Shown in pieces: positions 1 to 9,424 of a DNA stretch of 36,538 bases. Source of the stretch: Paramacrobiotus richtersi (lineage: Eukaryota > Tardigrada > Eutardigrada > Parachela > Macrobiotidae); assembly GCA_034698045.1 (NCBI GenBank), contig JAQGAU010000167.1, positions 1-36,538 on the forward strand, read 5' to 3'. Below the pieces are notes generated by a model that was not told where the DNA came from, searched no databases, and saw only the letters and a program-made list of their open reading frames with translations. Each line of letters starts with the position of its first letter. The first letter of the stretch is position 1. The translations under genes were made by a program, and so were the position numbers.

Positions 1-751
1 TTATAGCTGGCCGTCCAGTGGTCGGCAAGTACGAAGGGGAGTGGTCAGCAGCGTCCAGCCAATAATAACCAGATTTTTGCGTACAAAATCGCATCATTAT
101 AAGCAACGGTCTGCAAGATAACATGGCAATATTTCTTTGTTTTAAAAATCGCTGGAGAATGTTCAAACACTTTCGGAAACAGCAGGCCCTTTTTCTTTTA
201 TATATGACTCCCTCAAGCAGCCTGGCATAACAGAAAGTCTTTCGAGTCTGGGATGCGTAGATGCTGTTCGTAATGCTGATTCTGTAGAATCTATTATCTA
301 TCAACCAGATTTTGCTGCGTAATTTATTTCGAAAAACGTGGTCCGATAACACCATTTGATAGTATTATTCACAAACGATGTCACTGCAATCCTGTCGAAT
401 AGAGAATAGTGCGAGAGAGACAATAGTCTCCCAGAAGAATGCGTGAACAAACCACATCAGGAGGTCATGAGAGCTTTATGCATGGAAAAGATCAAATACG
501 CAAAATGCGTTAGCACCAGAAGGCAAGATACAAAAATCTGCCACATATGTAAAAGATCCAACACGAAAAACGGAGTCGAAAATTAAATTCATGAGCGATG
601 CGTGGACATCGGAATGAGCAGAGCAAACATGAAAGAACCCAACAGAAAGAAGACTGAGCAATTCTGCTGACGTAGCGTTTGGACTTGCATTCAGTACTCG
701 CGATAGAAACACAATGTCGATGACGGCGTACCGATCTAACTCCCAGAATGC
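1..751. other. Intergenic, no gene recognised
   Basis: I see no convincing gene. The short open frames in 476-863 have no recognisable domain or splice context. The stretch just below the stop codon of the neighbouring mucin-like gene (about 700-751) contains what looks like the former end of that gene; this is treated in the findings. Confidence 0.5.
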
Positions 752-1537
752 TCAGACACCAAAGAGTTCGTAGAACGTCGGTGGGGGAGTCCGCCCGCCA
801 TCGGCTCCACCGTGGCGCCCTAATTCTACAGCGCGATGTCCGGATTGTGGTGTCGTAGGCCATGAGGGCGCAGTTGGTAGTACTGAATCCTCAGCGACAG
901 TATCCGAGTGAGAAACCTTATCTTCAGCGTCCTGTATCGCGGTGTTCGAATAAAACATAGGCCGGTCTGATGGGTTACAGCGGTTGCAGTAGCAATCACG
1001 GGCTTTTATCACGCCCACGATGGCCGCGAGTACGGCGCAGAATACACCCACTATAATTCCGATTATTTCTCCAGTATTGAGAGATTTTGGTCGAGCGGGT
1101 GTGAACCACCAGATTGGTGTTTGTTGAGTGGAAGTGATCCTGACCCACCATTGTGTAGAAGTGCTCCAGCGTTGAGTTGTGGTGGTCCTGGACCTTTGAG
1201 TTGTGGTGGTCCTGGACTGTTGAGTTGTGGTGATACTGGACCATTGAGTTGTAATTGTTGCCTGAGTAGGTTTTGCCGTTGATACTGTTTCCGTGGTTGT
1301 TGACTGAATTTCGGTCGCCGTTGACAGCGATTCGGTGGTTATCGGAAGGGTCAGCGTCGTTGTGAATGGGAGGCCGTCCGCCGTTGACAGACTTTCGGTA
1401 GTTGTAGAAATGGTCTCGGTTGATGCTGGTGTTGTTTCAGTTGCCGGGGTTGCCGTTGCTACTGACAGTTCGGCGCAGGTTACTTTTGCGAGCGACAATA
1501 AAACCAGCGTACATTCTGCCCACTGCATTTTTACCAT
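752..1537 (-). CDS. Mucin-like type I membrane protein with PY-like tail (copy 1)
   Basis: Single exon, 261 residues from the first ATG. A second ATG at 1528 aligns with the start of the paralogue at 3283-4197 and is equally likely. A signal peptide (about 1-23) is followed by a Thr/Ser-rich stalk (24-150) with TETxSTTTES-type repeats and three TTTQRSR-like repeats, expected to be heavily O-glycosylated. The juxtamembrane SLNTGEIIGI leads into a membrane helix (about 157-178) and a Cys-rich cytoplasmic stretch. The tail carries the family pattern SNTxxxDxxxHSDTV then VLPTAPS. It ends PPPTFYELFGV, where paralogues have PPPY or PPPSY, so the WW-binding motif looks degenerate and the last ~15 residues of the family are missing. 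The function is unknown. A cell-coat or receptor role is inferred from the architecture. Confidence 0.85.
   Translation of the reverse strand: MVKMQWAECTLVLLSLAKVTCAELSVATATPATETTPASTETISTTTESLSTADGLPFTTTLTLPITTESLSTATEIQSTTTETVSTAKPTQATITTQWSSITTTQQSRTTTTQRSRTTTTQRWSTSTQWWVRITSTQQTPIWWFTPARPKSLNTGEIIGIIVGVFCAVLAAIVGVIKARDCYCNRCNPSDRPMFYSNTAIQDAEDKVSHSDTVAEDSVLPTAPSWPTTPQSGHRAVELGRHGGADGGRTPPPTFYELFGV
1176..1252 (-). repeat. 24-bp tandem repeat in the mucin stalk
   Basis: About three copies of a 24-bp unit reading TTGAGTTGTGGTGGTCCTGG on the plus strand, followed by four variable bases. The unit length is a multiple of three, so repeat gain or loss keeps the frame and changes only the length of the Thr/Gln/Arg-rich stalk of the overlapping gene. 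Confidence 0.75.
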
Positions 1538-1839
1538 GGATCATTTGGTGTTCTGACTTGATGGATGATCGGATCTGGTTCAAACTGGTCAAACTCAGTG
1601 TGTGAATTTCAGTAACAGGAATGTACGATCCAATTACTGTAGGATGGAACAGTAAATAATCCGGAAAAGTCTGGGTCACAAAAGGGATCGGTCTTGATCC
1701 TTACTAAACATGCGGAAAATGAGCTATACAGAGCTTGCGGATTGGGTACGGTAAATTAGGTATCGGTTTTCAGCCCAAAGCTTGCATTCTCACTTTGTAA
1801 ATCGTTATATAGATGCATTTGCATACAGCATTCGCTTCG
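1538..1839. other. 5' flank of mucin-like copy 1
   Basis: Presumed 5' UTR and proximal promoter of the gene that starts at 1537. An open frame at 1437-1679 on the minus strand overlaps the start of that gene in another frame and shows no domain, so I do not call it. Confidence 0.4.
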
Positions 1840-2045
1840 TTTATTGCCAAAACAGCCATTCTACCTTACCCCTTTTAGTCTGCTTGTTGTCTACTCCACC
1901 TACTAGATCAACACAATAAAACAGTCTACCGGTATCTTTACATGAAGTTTGCTCAAAAGTGTGCGTCAACGTACATTTTGTGACAGAGCGCGAGCTCATA
2001 TTTTACGAGCATGATGTAGGTACTGCATAACGGGTAGCAGAAAAT
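1840..2045 (-). promoter_or_regulatory. Conserved upstream block of the mucin-like family (copy 1)
   Basis: This stretch aligns by eye with 4535-4735 and 33990-34185, each lying upstream of a mucin-like paralogue. The most conserved pieces, on the plus strand, are AATAAAACAGTCTA (read from the gene side as TAGACTGTTTTATT, TATA-like), GTGTGCGTCAACGTA, TGTGACAGA and a final GATGTAGGTACTGCA. No long open frame accounts for the conservation. I infer a shared promoter or untranscribed 5' region copied together with the gene. Confidence 0.6.
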
Positions 2046-3282
2046 TGTAGCATGAACCGAAAACGGCAAAATAGAAATGATATCCAAACAGCAGTTTTTA
2101 CTCCCGGCTTTACTTTTCTCAGCATACCAGTCAAGCAGAGGCTGCAGAGTCATGTTTAAGGCATGCCGATCAGCTTATGAATAACATCATCTACCACTAG
2201 TTGCGTCTGTACGTATGTGAGGTTACTTTTTGTAACTATATAACTGTACTTTTTCCTTATTAAAATTTTCACAAAGCCTGAAAAGTTAGGAAAAGTGTGA
2301 AGTCTGAAGTGTAAAGCAGGAAAGTTTCGGCACTTTATTTCTGAAATTTTTAACTAATTTATTTTTCTAAGCAACAAAAATCCTTTGATGTTGTTGCTAG
2401 TTTACATGAGTGTAAGTTCTCATGAAAGATTATCAACATAGAAGATAACGTCGTAGTCTATTCCATAAGGTATTTTTTGCAGTACAGTGAAACCTGTCTC
2501 TACACACACCATATGTAAATGAACAGGTACAACTCGGAATTACATGGAGTTCTTTACGTTTACTTCTTCACTTACACACCGCCGTACAGCAACGGGCGGA
2601 AAACGAGATGCAGAGAGATGTTAGTAACTTAGTATGGAAACACTCGCCTCTGATAATCAAAAGGTAACCCGATGGGGGTGTCTCCTCGAAATAATTACAC
2701 CTCAGTATTCAATACGTTCGCTTCTGTGCGGTTGTTGTATGTTTGATAATAGTATGAAAGTTTCACTGTATGCTGGCAAAAAAAGTCCCCATTTGGATAT
2801 CGACGGCCCTGAAAGTTCCTGAACTCGTATCGATGGACCAAGTACTGAACTGTGTTTATCAAATCAGTTTCATTTGATATATGCGTCAAATTGTTAAAAC
2901 GCAACGTGACGGCCCAACACATATAAGCGACAAACCCATGTTTTTCTGATGAAATTTTTATGAGTTGGAACAAATGATGAAGAACGTTCGAGCATGTTGG
3001 AAGAACAGGTATTTGTTATAATTCTTACAACCACATTTACCGACTTCTCTTTTTACAGCTGTATCCCTTAAGTAGCATTACAAGAAAGGGAAATCGAGCA
3101 TTCCCGGTTTACGACACGCTGTTCGTACCGTTTCCCCCTGCACTGACTAACGCAGCTGTTTTTTTACAGTTTACCGCGACAAAGGTAGAACTAATCTCGA
3201 AAATAAGTTTAACAGTACCGAGCATTGCACCCGCAGCTGGTTTTATTATATAATCGTAGAATTCCGATCGGTTATGGAATAT
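2046..3282. other. Intergenic; one unexplained open frame
   Basis: No gene recognised. The minus-strand open frame at 2695-2973 (92 codons) has balanced composition and two N-glycosylation-type sites (NLT, NET), so it could be a decayed or unrecognised exon, but no domain, splice partner or start context supports it. An AATAAA poly(A) signal for the neighbouring minus-strand gene lies at about 3242-3247. Confidence 0.4.
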
Positions 3283-4197
3283 TCACAGTAAACACATTGT
3301 GGACGCCGGTCTACTGCTCCACTTCCCAGACTGCACGGTCCCGACAACTTCGTCGTACGGAGGCGGCAGACTAGATCCATTATCAGCATAATCGCGTCCC
3401 AGCTCTTCACTGCAGTTCGAACATTGCGGTGTTACAGGGCATGAGGGTGCAGTAGGCAGCACTGGATTCTCAGCGACCTGTATCACAGTATTCGTGTGAG
3501 AAACGGGATCCTCTACCCCTGTATTCGAGCAAGAAACATCACAGTTTATTGGGCTACCGCGACAGCGACAGCCAAACAATTTTATCACGCCCACCACGAT
3601 CGCAACAGCGGCAAGCACTCCCACGGCAATTCCGATTATTTCCCCAGTGTTCAGAGATTCTGATCGACCGGATATTAGCCGCCCGTCTGGGTGATTTGTA
3701 GTTGTTGTGTAAATGGGTATTCCTTTTGACAGCTTTGCGATCACAGTCGACAGGGTTTTTGTCGCTATCAACAGGGCATCTGTAACTGTTAACAGGGTTT
3801 GTATTGCTCCCGACGGAGTTTCGGTCGCCATTGCCATAATCTCGGTCTCCAATGATAGCATTTCTGTCGCTTGTAACAAGAGCTTGGTCACAGTTGACAG
3901 GGTTTCAGTTGTTGCTGATGAAGCTCCGGTGACTGTCGAGAGGCTTCTGGCCACTCTTAACAGGGTATCGGTCACTCTTACCAGGAGATGGAGGGCATGG
4001 CTCACTTTTGATTGGTTTTCTACCGTTGTTAACGGAACTGCGGTCTCACTTGATAGGTTTTCAGCCACTGCTGACAGGGTAATGTTCGCTGTGGACAATG
4101 CTTCGGCTGCTGTTGACAATGTTTCCGTTGCTGACAAGGAGGCACAGTGTACTATTATGAGCGACAAGAAAACCAATGTTAATCCTGCGCGCTGCAT
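3283..4197 (-). CDS. Mucin-like type I membrane protein with PPxY tail (copy 2)
   Basis: Single exon. The open frame runs up to 4389, but I choose the ATG at 4197 (304 residues) because it gives a clean signal peptide (MQRAGLTLVFLSLIIVHC) and aligns with copy 1. The stalk (about 20-180) is built of degenerate 7- to 10-residue units such as ATETLSTVTD, more aliphatic than in copy 1. SLNTGEIIGIAVG enters a membrane helix (about 185-206), then CRCRG. The cytoplasmic tail has SNTGVEDPVSHTNTV, VLPTAPSCPVTPQ and PPPYDEVVG (PPxY at about 278-281) and ends in STMCLL. PPxY is a known ligand for WW domains, for example in NEDD4-type E3 ligases; binding here is inferred. A poly(A) signal AATAAA lies about 36 bp past the stop. 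This is the best-preserved copy of the family in the window. Confidence 0.85.
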   Translation of the reverse strand: MQRAGLTLVFLSLIIVHCASLSATETLSTAAEALSTANITLSAVAENLSSETAVPLTTVENQSKVSHALHLLVRVTDTLLRVARSLSTVTGASSATTETLSTVTKLLLQATEMLSLETEIMAMATETPSGAIQTLLTVTDALLIATKTLSTVIAKLSKGIPIYTTTTNHPDGRLISGRSESLNTGEIIGIAVGVLAAVAIVVGVIKLFGCRCRGSPINCDVSCSNTGVEDPVSHTNTVIQVAENPVLPTAPSCPVTPQCSNCSEELGRDYADNGSSLPPPYDEVVGTVQSGKWSSRPASTMCLL

Positions 4198-4397
4198 CTT
4201 TAACGCCTGTACATCTTGGTGTTCGATTAGCATCAGACTGGAGGAAATGAGTATAACGAATATCAGTAAAGTAATTGGAAATTTAAAATGCACAAGTCTA
4301 ATAATATAACGATGGAAGAACGAACAAGTCCGAGTGAGTGTGGTGTGTCGTGAGGAAGTTATCAGACAAAAGCGGTTTCGATCGTTCAAGTGAAAGC

Positions 4398-4534
4398 TGA
4401 AAAGAGCAATGATCGCACTTCTGGTAGGTGTGAATCACGGATCCGTTTTTCTACCGAAGTGTTTGTATTCTGATTGAGCAAACACACCACGTAAAGCATT
4501 AAATTTTGCCTCCTTTTATGCTGAAACACTGCGC
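4398..4534. other. 5' flank of mucin-like copy 2
   Basis: Short flank between the long open frame and the conserved block. The extra 64 codons upstream of 4197 include a hydrophobic run that could be a longer leader if translation began at 4389, but copy 1 does not share it. Confidence 0.35.
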
Positions 4535-4735
4535 TCTTCGGCCATGCTCTCCCGCTTATTTGCTAAGCCTCACATTAAATCACTGCCATAAAACAGTGTA
4601 CCCGTGTGTCAATAATACCAACTTGCAAGTAGAGAATTTGCGCAGAATGATGCGTCAGTCCTGTGTTTGGTGACAGAACGTGTGCTAATATTTTATGGTA
4701 CGTACATTATGTACTGCATAGTGTACGTAACAAAC
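4535..4735 (-). promoter_or_regulatory. Conserved upstream block of the mucin-like family (copy 2)
   Basis: Contains CTTATTTGCTAAGC, TCACTGCCATAAAACAGTGT, CAAGTAGAGAATTTGCGCAG and GGTGACAGAACGTG in the same order as the block upstream of the copy at 33.2-33.9 kb, and more loosely as that of copy 1. It lies about 340-540 bp upstream of the chosen start codon. It is noncoding. I infer a co-duplicated promoter. Confidence 0.6.
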
Positions 4736-5600
4736 TGTCGGTAGTGTTCGGACTGTACGTCAGGGAATCAGCGTTACTTAGCCTGCTGAGTCGCTGATTT
4801 TGTTATACATTTTGCAGCGCACGATCCAGGTAGAGCTGTCTAAGTTTCAGCGGCTGCAACCGGCAATCACGCCACCCACCCGGAGTAGCGCCTGTGTGCA
4901 TCTTTCGTATTTCCGGCCCGGAGTTCTTTTTCTGGCAGAATTATCCTGCCAGGTCGGTACCATTTCATGGTTGCCTTTTTACATACCGGGAGGGTATTTA
5001 TTAATACATCAATATTCCTGTCTTGAGCTAGTCGTATTTGTCTGACACGATGTCCAGTCCGATGAAATCCGTTACAGGTACAGGTGAAACTGAAGAACAA
5101 ATATTATATGCACGGCTTTGCCGTTTTTCCGATTTTTTTGCTGGCAGGTGGCACTTTATGGTTCTAGCCTTTGGTATATGTATTACGTACCTTAATGACA
5201 AACTTCGATGGTAAGTTGACATGACAGTGCTGGCGCCCAAAAATGCTACGGCAGTTATGTTAATCATACGACGTCATACTGTACATTAACAAGATTTCAC
5301 CAAAAAATGCTTAAACCGAACAAGTTCGCTTCGACTGGCATTTGTTTTTACTGTAGTAGAATACAGTTTTCCCAGTAGAAAGAATTGCGTTCTATTGCAC
5401 GTTAAGTATACTTGTGTTTACGGTGCGTGTTTATCGTTTCATATGAAGTGGTAGCAAAGGAGTAATTGTATGAGGGCTAAATTAGCCGTCTACCGTAAGT
5501 TAAGTGATAATTGCTGCGGTCATTGAAATATCGTCATGTGTTAAAAATTGACCTGCTCCGTTCTGCAGCCGTTCTCGGAAACTGCACATTATCGACTCCG
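4736..5600. other. Intergenic, no gene recognised
   Basis: Several short open frames on both strands overlap each other and show no domain or splice context. Nothing else stands out. Confidence 0.4.
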
Positions 5601-6799
5601 GAAATGGGTGCTCCAGTTTTCCAGCCACCAGCTATAACTGATGCGCACCTCTTCCAGCCTCACTTTGATGGTGAGGTCTGTAAACCAAGCGCTGTCTCGG
5701 TCCGTGGTATCGACGGCTTATCTTACTATGGCATCGTTGTCGGCACGCATGATGGTGAATGCTGATCGATTTCCAGTGCGAAAGAAAAGAAGCTGACGCT
5801 GTCCCGATCGGGAAGGTCTGCCGCCTACCGAGCGAAGCAGCGTTCTCCGTTCCCGCCGATGTAATGTGTCAAGACATTAAGCTGCAAAACACCCCCGTAG
5901 AAGTTCTCTTCTGGTCGAAAGCGGACGTCTGCTGGAAATGGTATCCCGGGATTGCTGATCAACGCTCTGACCATATCTGGCTGTTTTTATGTCTTCGTTC
6001 GAGTCAATCTTTCAGACAATACGATAGTCAGGGCCTGTATGCAGGGCAAACAGATTCGTACGCCACTGAATAAGAAACATTCAAGGCGATATTTAATCCG
6101 CAATGTCCATGAGATTGCGATCCTGCGAACCAGCCGTTTACCGATAACCACATTCACCAGATATTACCGTGTTGTGTGATGAGCGGAATCTTGGACTGCT
6201 TGGATACGGTGGCGCAGTTGAAGGTGCGTCGCGTGTGCACACTGTGGCGGGATGTTATTGCGGGAAACCTCACCCAAACGCACGTGCGACTGCGCGTACA
6301 CGGCTCTCTGTCAGTTACCTGCTGGGGCTCCTGCACGCCGTTTGGCGCAAAGAAACCAGAGCACTTTCACTGATAAGTCCAGATTTCGTTAAAATTTTCA
6401 GCGAGAGGGAGCCACATTTCACCATGGTCGTACAAATATTCTCACGGGAAGTGGATATACCCGGCTGGATACTGCCGTGCTCACCGGCATTGTTCTCAGT
6501 GTGCGGTTCTTCGATGTGCATCATCTGAGCGAATGCTTCACTAGTATATTTCGGTCCAGTGCAGCCATGTGCAATTACATTCTGATCCATAATGTCGTAT
6601 TCCATGCCACCTTCTACGTACCGCTCAGGTATCCCAAAGCGGCACAAGGTCTTGGTAATGGTAATGATAGCCGATCAACCACGGTAACAATTAAGAAGGC
6701 GGGATTGTTGCGCGCAAGGGACTGTCAGCCGAGGAAGTGTGGAAACAAATCAAGCACAGCGAACTGGACAGACTGGCCGGCAATTTCGCGAACCATTAA
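5601..6799 (+). pseudogene. Decayed F-box-type gene
   Basis: A chain of peptide pieces in shifting frames reads like one former protein. It begins MGAPVFQPPAITDAH and continues with VSVRGIDGLSYYGIVVGTHDGE. The frame then changes to LIDFQCERKEADAVPIGKVC and later to LINALTISGCFYVFVRVNLS and RRYLIRNVHEIAI. From about 6179 it reads GILDCLDTVAQLKVRRVCTL then WRDVI, the pattern of an F-box (known to bind SKP1 in SCF ubiquitin ligases). The piece TSIFRSSAAMCNYILIH follows, and a natural-looking end at 6799 reads LSAEEVWKQIKHSELDRLAG then NFANH. At least four frame changes and internal stops make it a pseudogene. No intron with plausible splice sites fits the breaks. Confidence 0.65.
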
Positions 6800-7654
6800 C
6801 CGAACATAATCCAGAATGTGGATGTTTGGGCCGAATTCTGTGGGCACGCAACTAGTATGTGAAAGCCGTGCATATGATTTTTTCATTGTCGCTCTCGCTT
6901 TAGATCACAATTTTTTATGTAGCTCATCAGAGACAGTGCGAGCGTAGAATCTTATGCCACGCCTGAATGTACGAGAAGCTGGTGGACGGCCCAAGATCTC
7001 TCTGGCGTGGATCGTCGAGAACTGACAGCGATTCCTCTGTTCGTCATCAGCGCCTGCCTGTAAAGTTAGATCATTTCTGTTGTCGCTGAGAAGGTGAGAT
7101 GAAAATTTATGAGTATGCGACAAGCACAGCGACGACTAGTACCACATTGGTGATAGAGAGTTGCAGCCTGCTTGTAATCAGAAGTAATAAATCTTCAGGT
7201 CCTCACAAAATGCCAACGTCCTTGCTGATAACTGCATTATCCACAGGCACTGGTGTACATACATCAGGTCGCATTGTTACACCCATCTGGCCGAATGTAT
7301 TTCAGTCGCAAACCATCAAAGCGGAAACTGTTGGAGATTAAAAGAAAGTGAATAGTTTCCCGTACATATCGGATTTTTTCACCATAAAAGATTGCCTTCT
7401 GCTGTCGATGTTTGAAACGTACAATTTGACTAAAAAGAAAGAACGAGTCGGGAATCTCTTCTGGAAAAGGTCACATGCAAATTAAAATCCAACCCACGCT
7501 CAGGTGGTCCTCGAACGAATGTTTCGTTCTGAAAACGTATAGAAGATGGGGGCGTAGAAATAAGTGCCATGCAAGGTGATCAAAGCTGCGTTGGTGTGCC
7601 CAGCCCTCCCGCAGTTACTGACACGAGTAGCTGGAAAACAAATGCCTAAAACGA
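6800..7654. other. Intergenic, no gene recognised
   Basis: Short open frames on both strands lack domains. This is the presumed 3' flank of the GPCR gene that ends at 7655 on the minus strand. Confidence 0.4.
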
Positions 7655-8734
7655 TCAAGGGTGGTTGTTTGCGCTTCTCGCAAACTTTCGCCATGCGCTT
7701 TGCACTCTTGTCACGGGAATTTCCCATGCAAGCGGAACATAAAAAAGAAATATTACAGGATTCACAATGTATATGAAATTGTAGCATAGTTTTGCCAGGT
7801 CGTTAGCAAACCGGCTGCGAGGTAAAAGGTTGGAGATAAACATATTCGGTATGGTAAAGCAGAAGAATACCGCCGTCGAAACGATGTAAATTCTGTATGT
7901 TGTTTGCTGTCCCGCTACATGTTTTCGCTGTACAGCAGTATGATCTGAAACAAAATAACTGTTACCCAGGCGAGCGAGCAAAGCATTGGGATCATAGCTG
8001 AGAAGATTTTGGTACATCTCGGGAAATGTCTTACCGGGAAGGCCGACGTTTCTTCGCTGTCTCCTTCTCATAATAAGAATATACGGCACGGCGCCAAAAA
8101 TGATTGCCATCGATGCCGTCGACAGGTATCTCACAACAAAGAATAACTCCGGGAACGCTTGAACCGGAATCTGACACGAAATTCCATTTATAGGAAATGA
8201 CAGTGTATCGTTCCGGCCAGAGGTCTGCGGCACAACTATACTAGCAACGTAGTGCGGTAAGCGAGTAGCATAGCCAACAGCACTGACTAGAACACAAATG
8301 ATCACGGCCACTCTAACAGTGTGGCGCTTGCGATATGATACAGGGAATGTGACGGCCCACATGCGATTAGTGGCGAAGATAATGTGAGACGCTCCGACAA
8401 CTGGTCCCTGTACCCAGTCGGCGAGAAAGTGAAAACGACACCACGAAGGAGGTCGGATCGCAAAGGACCCCGCCGCTAAAATGTAGCAGTCTGAAGCTAC
8501 CTGTACGGAAAACAGTACCGTACATGAAAAGAGATAATGGATTAGGTAGACGTTGAAGGGTGTGATGAGGCGTTTGTCGGATACGAAAAGGATAAAAATG
8601 AGCAGATGGTGCCAGAACAATCCCAGATGACAAGCTGTTTGCACGTAGCCAGCAATGCTCTGATATCGTGCATCTTCAGTATTGTTTTCATGTACTGTGG
8701 AACTGTTGGAAAATAGTAATGTACTGTTGTACAT
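7655..8734 (-). CDS. Class A-like GPCR, tandem copy 1
   Basis: Two exons, 8734-8035 and 7944-7655, give a 329-residue seven-helix receptor. The donor CCCG|GTAAGA and acceptor TTTGTTTCAG|AT (phase 1) match the sites in the tandem paralogue. The extracellular N-terminus has three N-glycosylation sites. A Cys at the top of TM3 (SWCRFHFLADW) and one in ECL2 (GISCQIP) fit the usual disulphide. The E/DRY position at the end of TM3 reads TNRMWAV. ICL3 is basic (RRRQRRNV). TM6 has CFTIPN and lacks the usual CWxP. TM7 has NPVIF (an NPxxF variant, at about 295). The 90-bp intron is a multiple of three and has no stop, so the unspliced frame encodes 359 residues. The ligand is unknown; it belongs to a local family expansion. 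Confidence 0.9.
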   Translation of the reverse strand: MYNSTLLFSNSSTVHENNTEDARYQSIAGYVQTACHLGLFWHHLLIFILFVSDKRLITPFNVYLIHYLFSCTVLFSVQVASDCYILAAGSFAIRPPSWCRFHFLADWVQGPVVGASHIIFATNRMWAVTFPVSYRKRHTVRVAVIICVLVSAVGYATRLPHYVASIVVPQTSGRNDTLSFPINGISCQIPVQAFPELFFVVRYLSTASMAIIFGAVPYILIMRRRQRRNVGLPGKTFPEMYQNLLSYDPNALLARLGNSYFVSDHTAVQRKHVAGQQTTYRIYIVSTAVFFCFTIPNMFISNLLPRSRFANDLAKLCYNFIYIVNPVIFLFYVPLAWEIPVTRVQSAWRKFARSANNHP

Positions 8735-9424
8735 TGTGAAGACTAACTTGCAGAATCCTTGGGGTATCTCATAACTTCTCTGGATTCCTAGCGGTCGTCG
8801 CAGTCACAATACCACGAGGTAGTGACAATACAAAGCTGAAGGCTGTAGTTATTGATACTGTTACATCTACCTAACTGAGCTGAGTAAGTCGAAGCTGTAA
8901 GCGGAATATTGTTCTTAAGGAAGTGGTACATGCAGATTTAATTGTTCGGTTATTGAATTTGTCCTACATCAGCTTCGCATCCGCAGTGTCACAAATTCTA
9001 CAAATCGGGAAGAGACTTATCACGCTCTGGCTATATCTCTTTGATATCGCATTAAAAACCCACTTTTGCTGAATTATGAATTGCACATGTCACGCACGAC
9101 AGAGTGATACTGCATGGCGATCTGATCATTCGTGCGGTTGGCATAACGTCCCCAATGACTTTGCGGTAGGCTTCCGTTAGGTACTTGCGCACTGTTTACA
9201 TTTCTATCCAAATAAGTTTCTGCTTGAGATCGCTCATTCAGCCGTGTTCAAAAATCAGTTAACTGAACGGCTTGTGCGTAAAGTCCGTAATTACCCACGT
9301 GAGCTTGTCGTCTGGAAAAATTCCACACAACGCTTTCCATGCGTAAAGAATTACATTAAAAACACCTGATTACTGTTGGTATTCTGTTTGCTTGCTGCGT
9401 CATCACAGTGTCATTGCATTACGA
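8735..9424. other. 5' flank of GPCR tandem copy 1
   Basis: No gene. It is homologous over its length to the flank of the second GPCR copy, so regulatory elements may have been copied. No core promoter motif is obvious. Confidence 0.5.

Larger units (their letters stand above)
7655..9424. repeat. Segmental duplication, unit A
   Basis: This unit holds the first GPCR gene plus about 690 bp of its 5' flank. The flank aligns collinearly with 12533-13228: shared pieces include CACGCACGACA, GCTTCCGTTAGG, the CTGTTTGCTTGCT stretch and AACAGTGTCATT-like sequence. The duplication is thus larger than the gene and includes the promoter region. Coding parts are far better conserved than the flanks. Confidence 0.65.

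Noticed and set aside
2695-2973. Minus-strand open frame with balanced composition
   Set aside because: No domain, no paralogue in the window and no splice partner; mentioned only in the intergenic note.
3713-4309. Plus-strand open frame of 198 codons
   Set aside because: It lies opposite the mucin stalk of the minus-strand gene. Repeated Thr/Ser/Val codons keep the antisense frame open.
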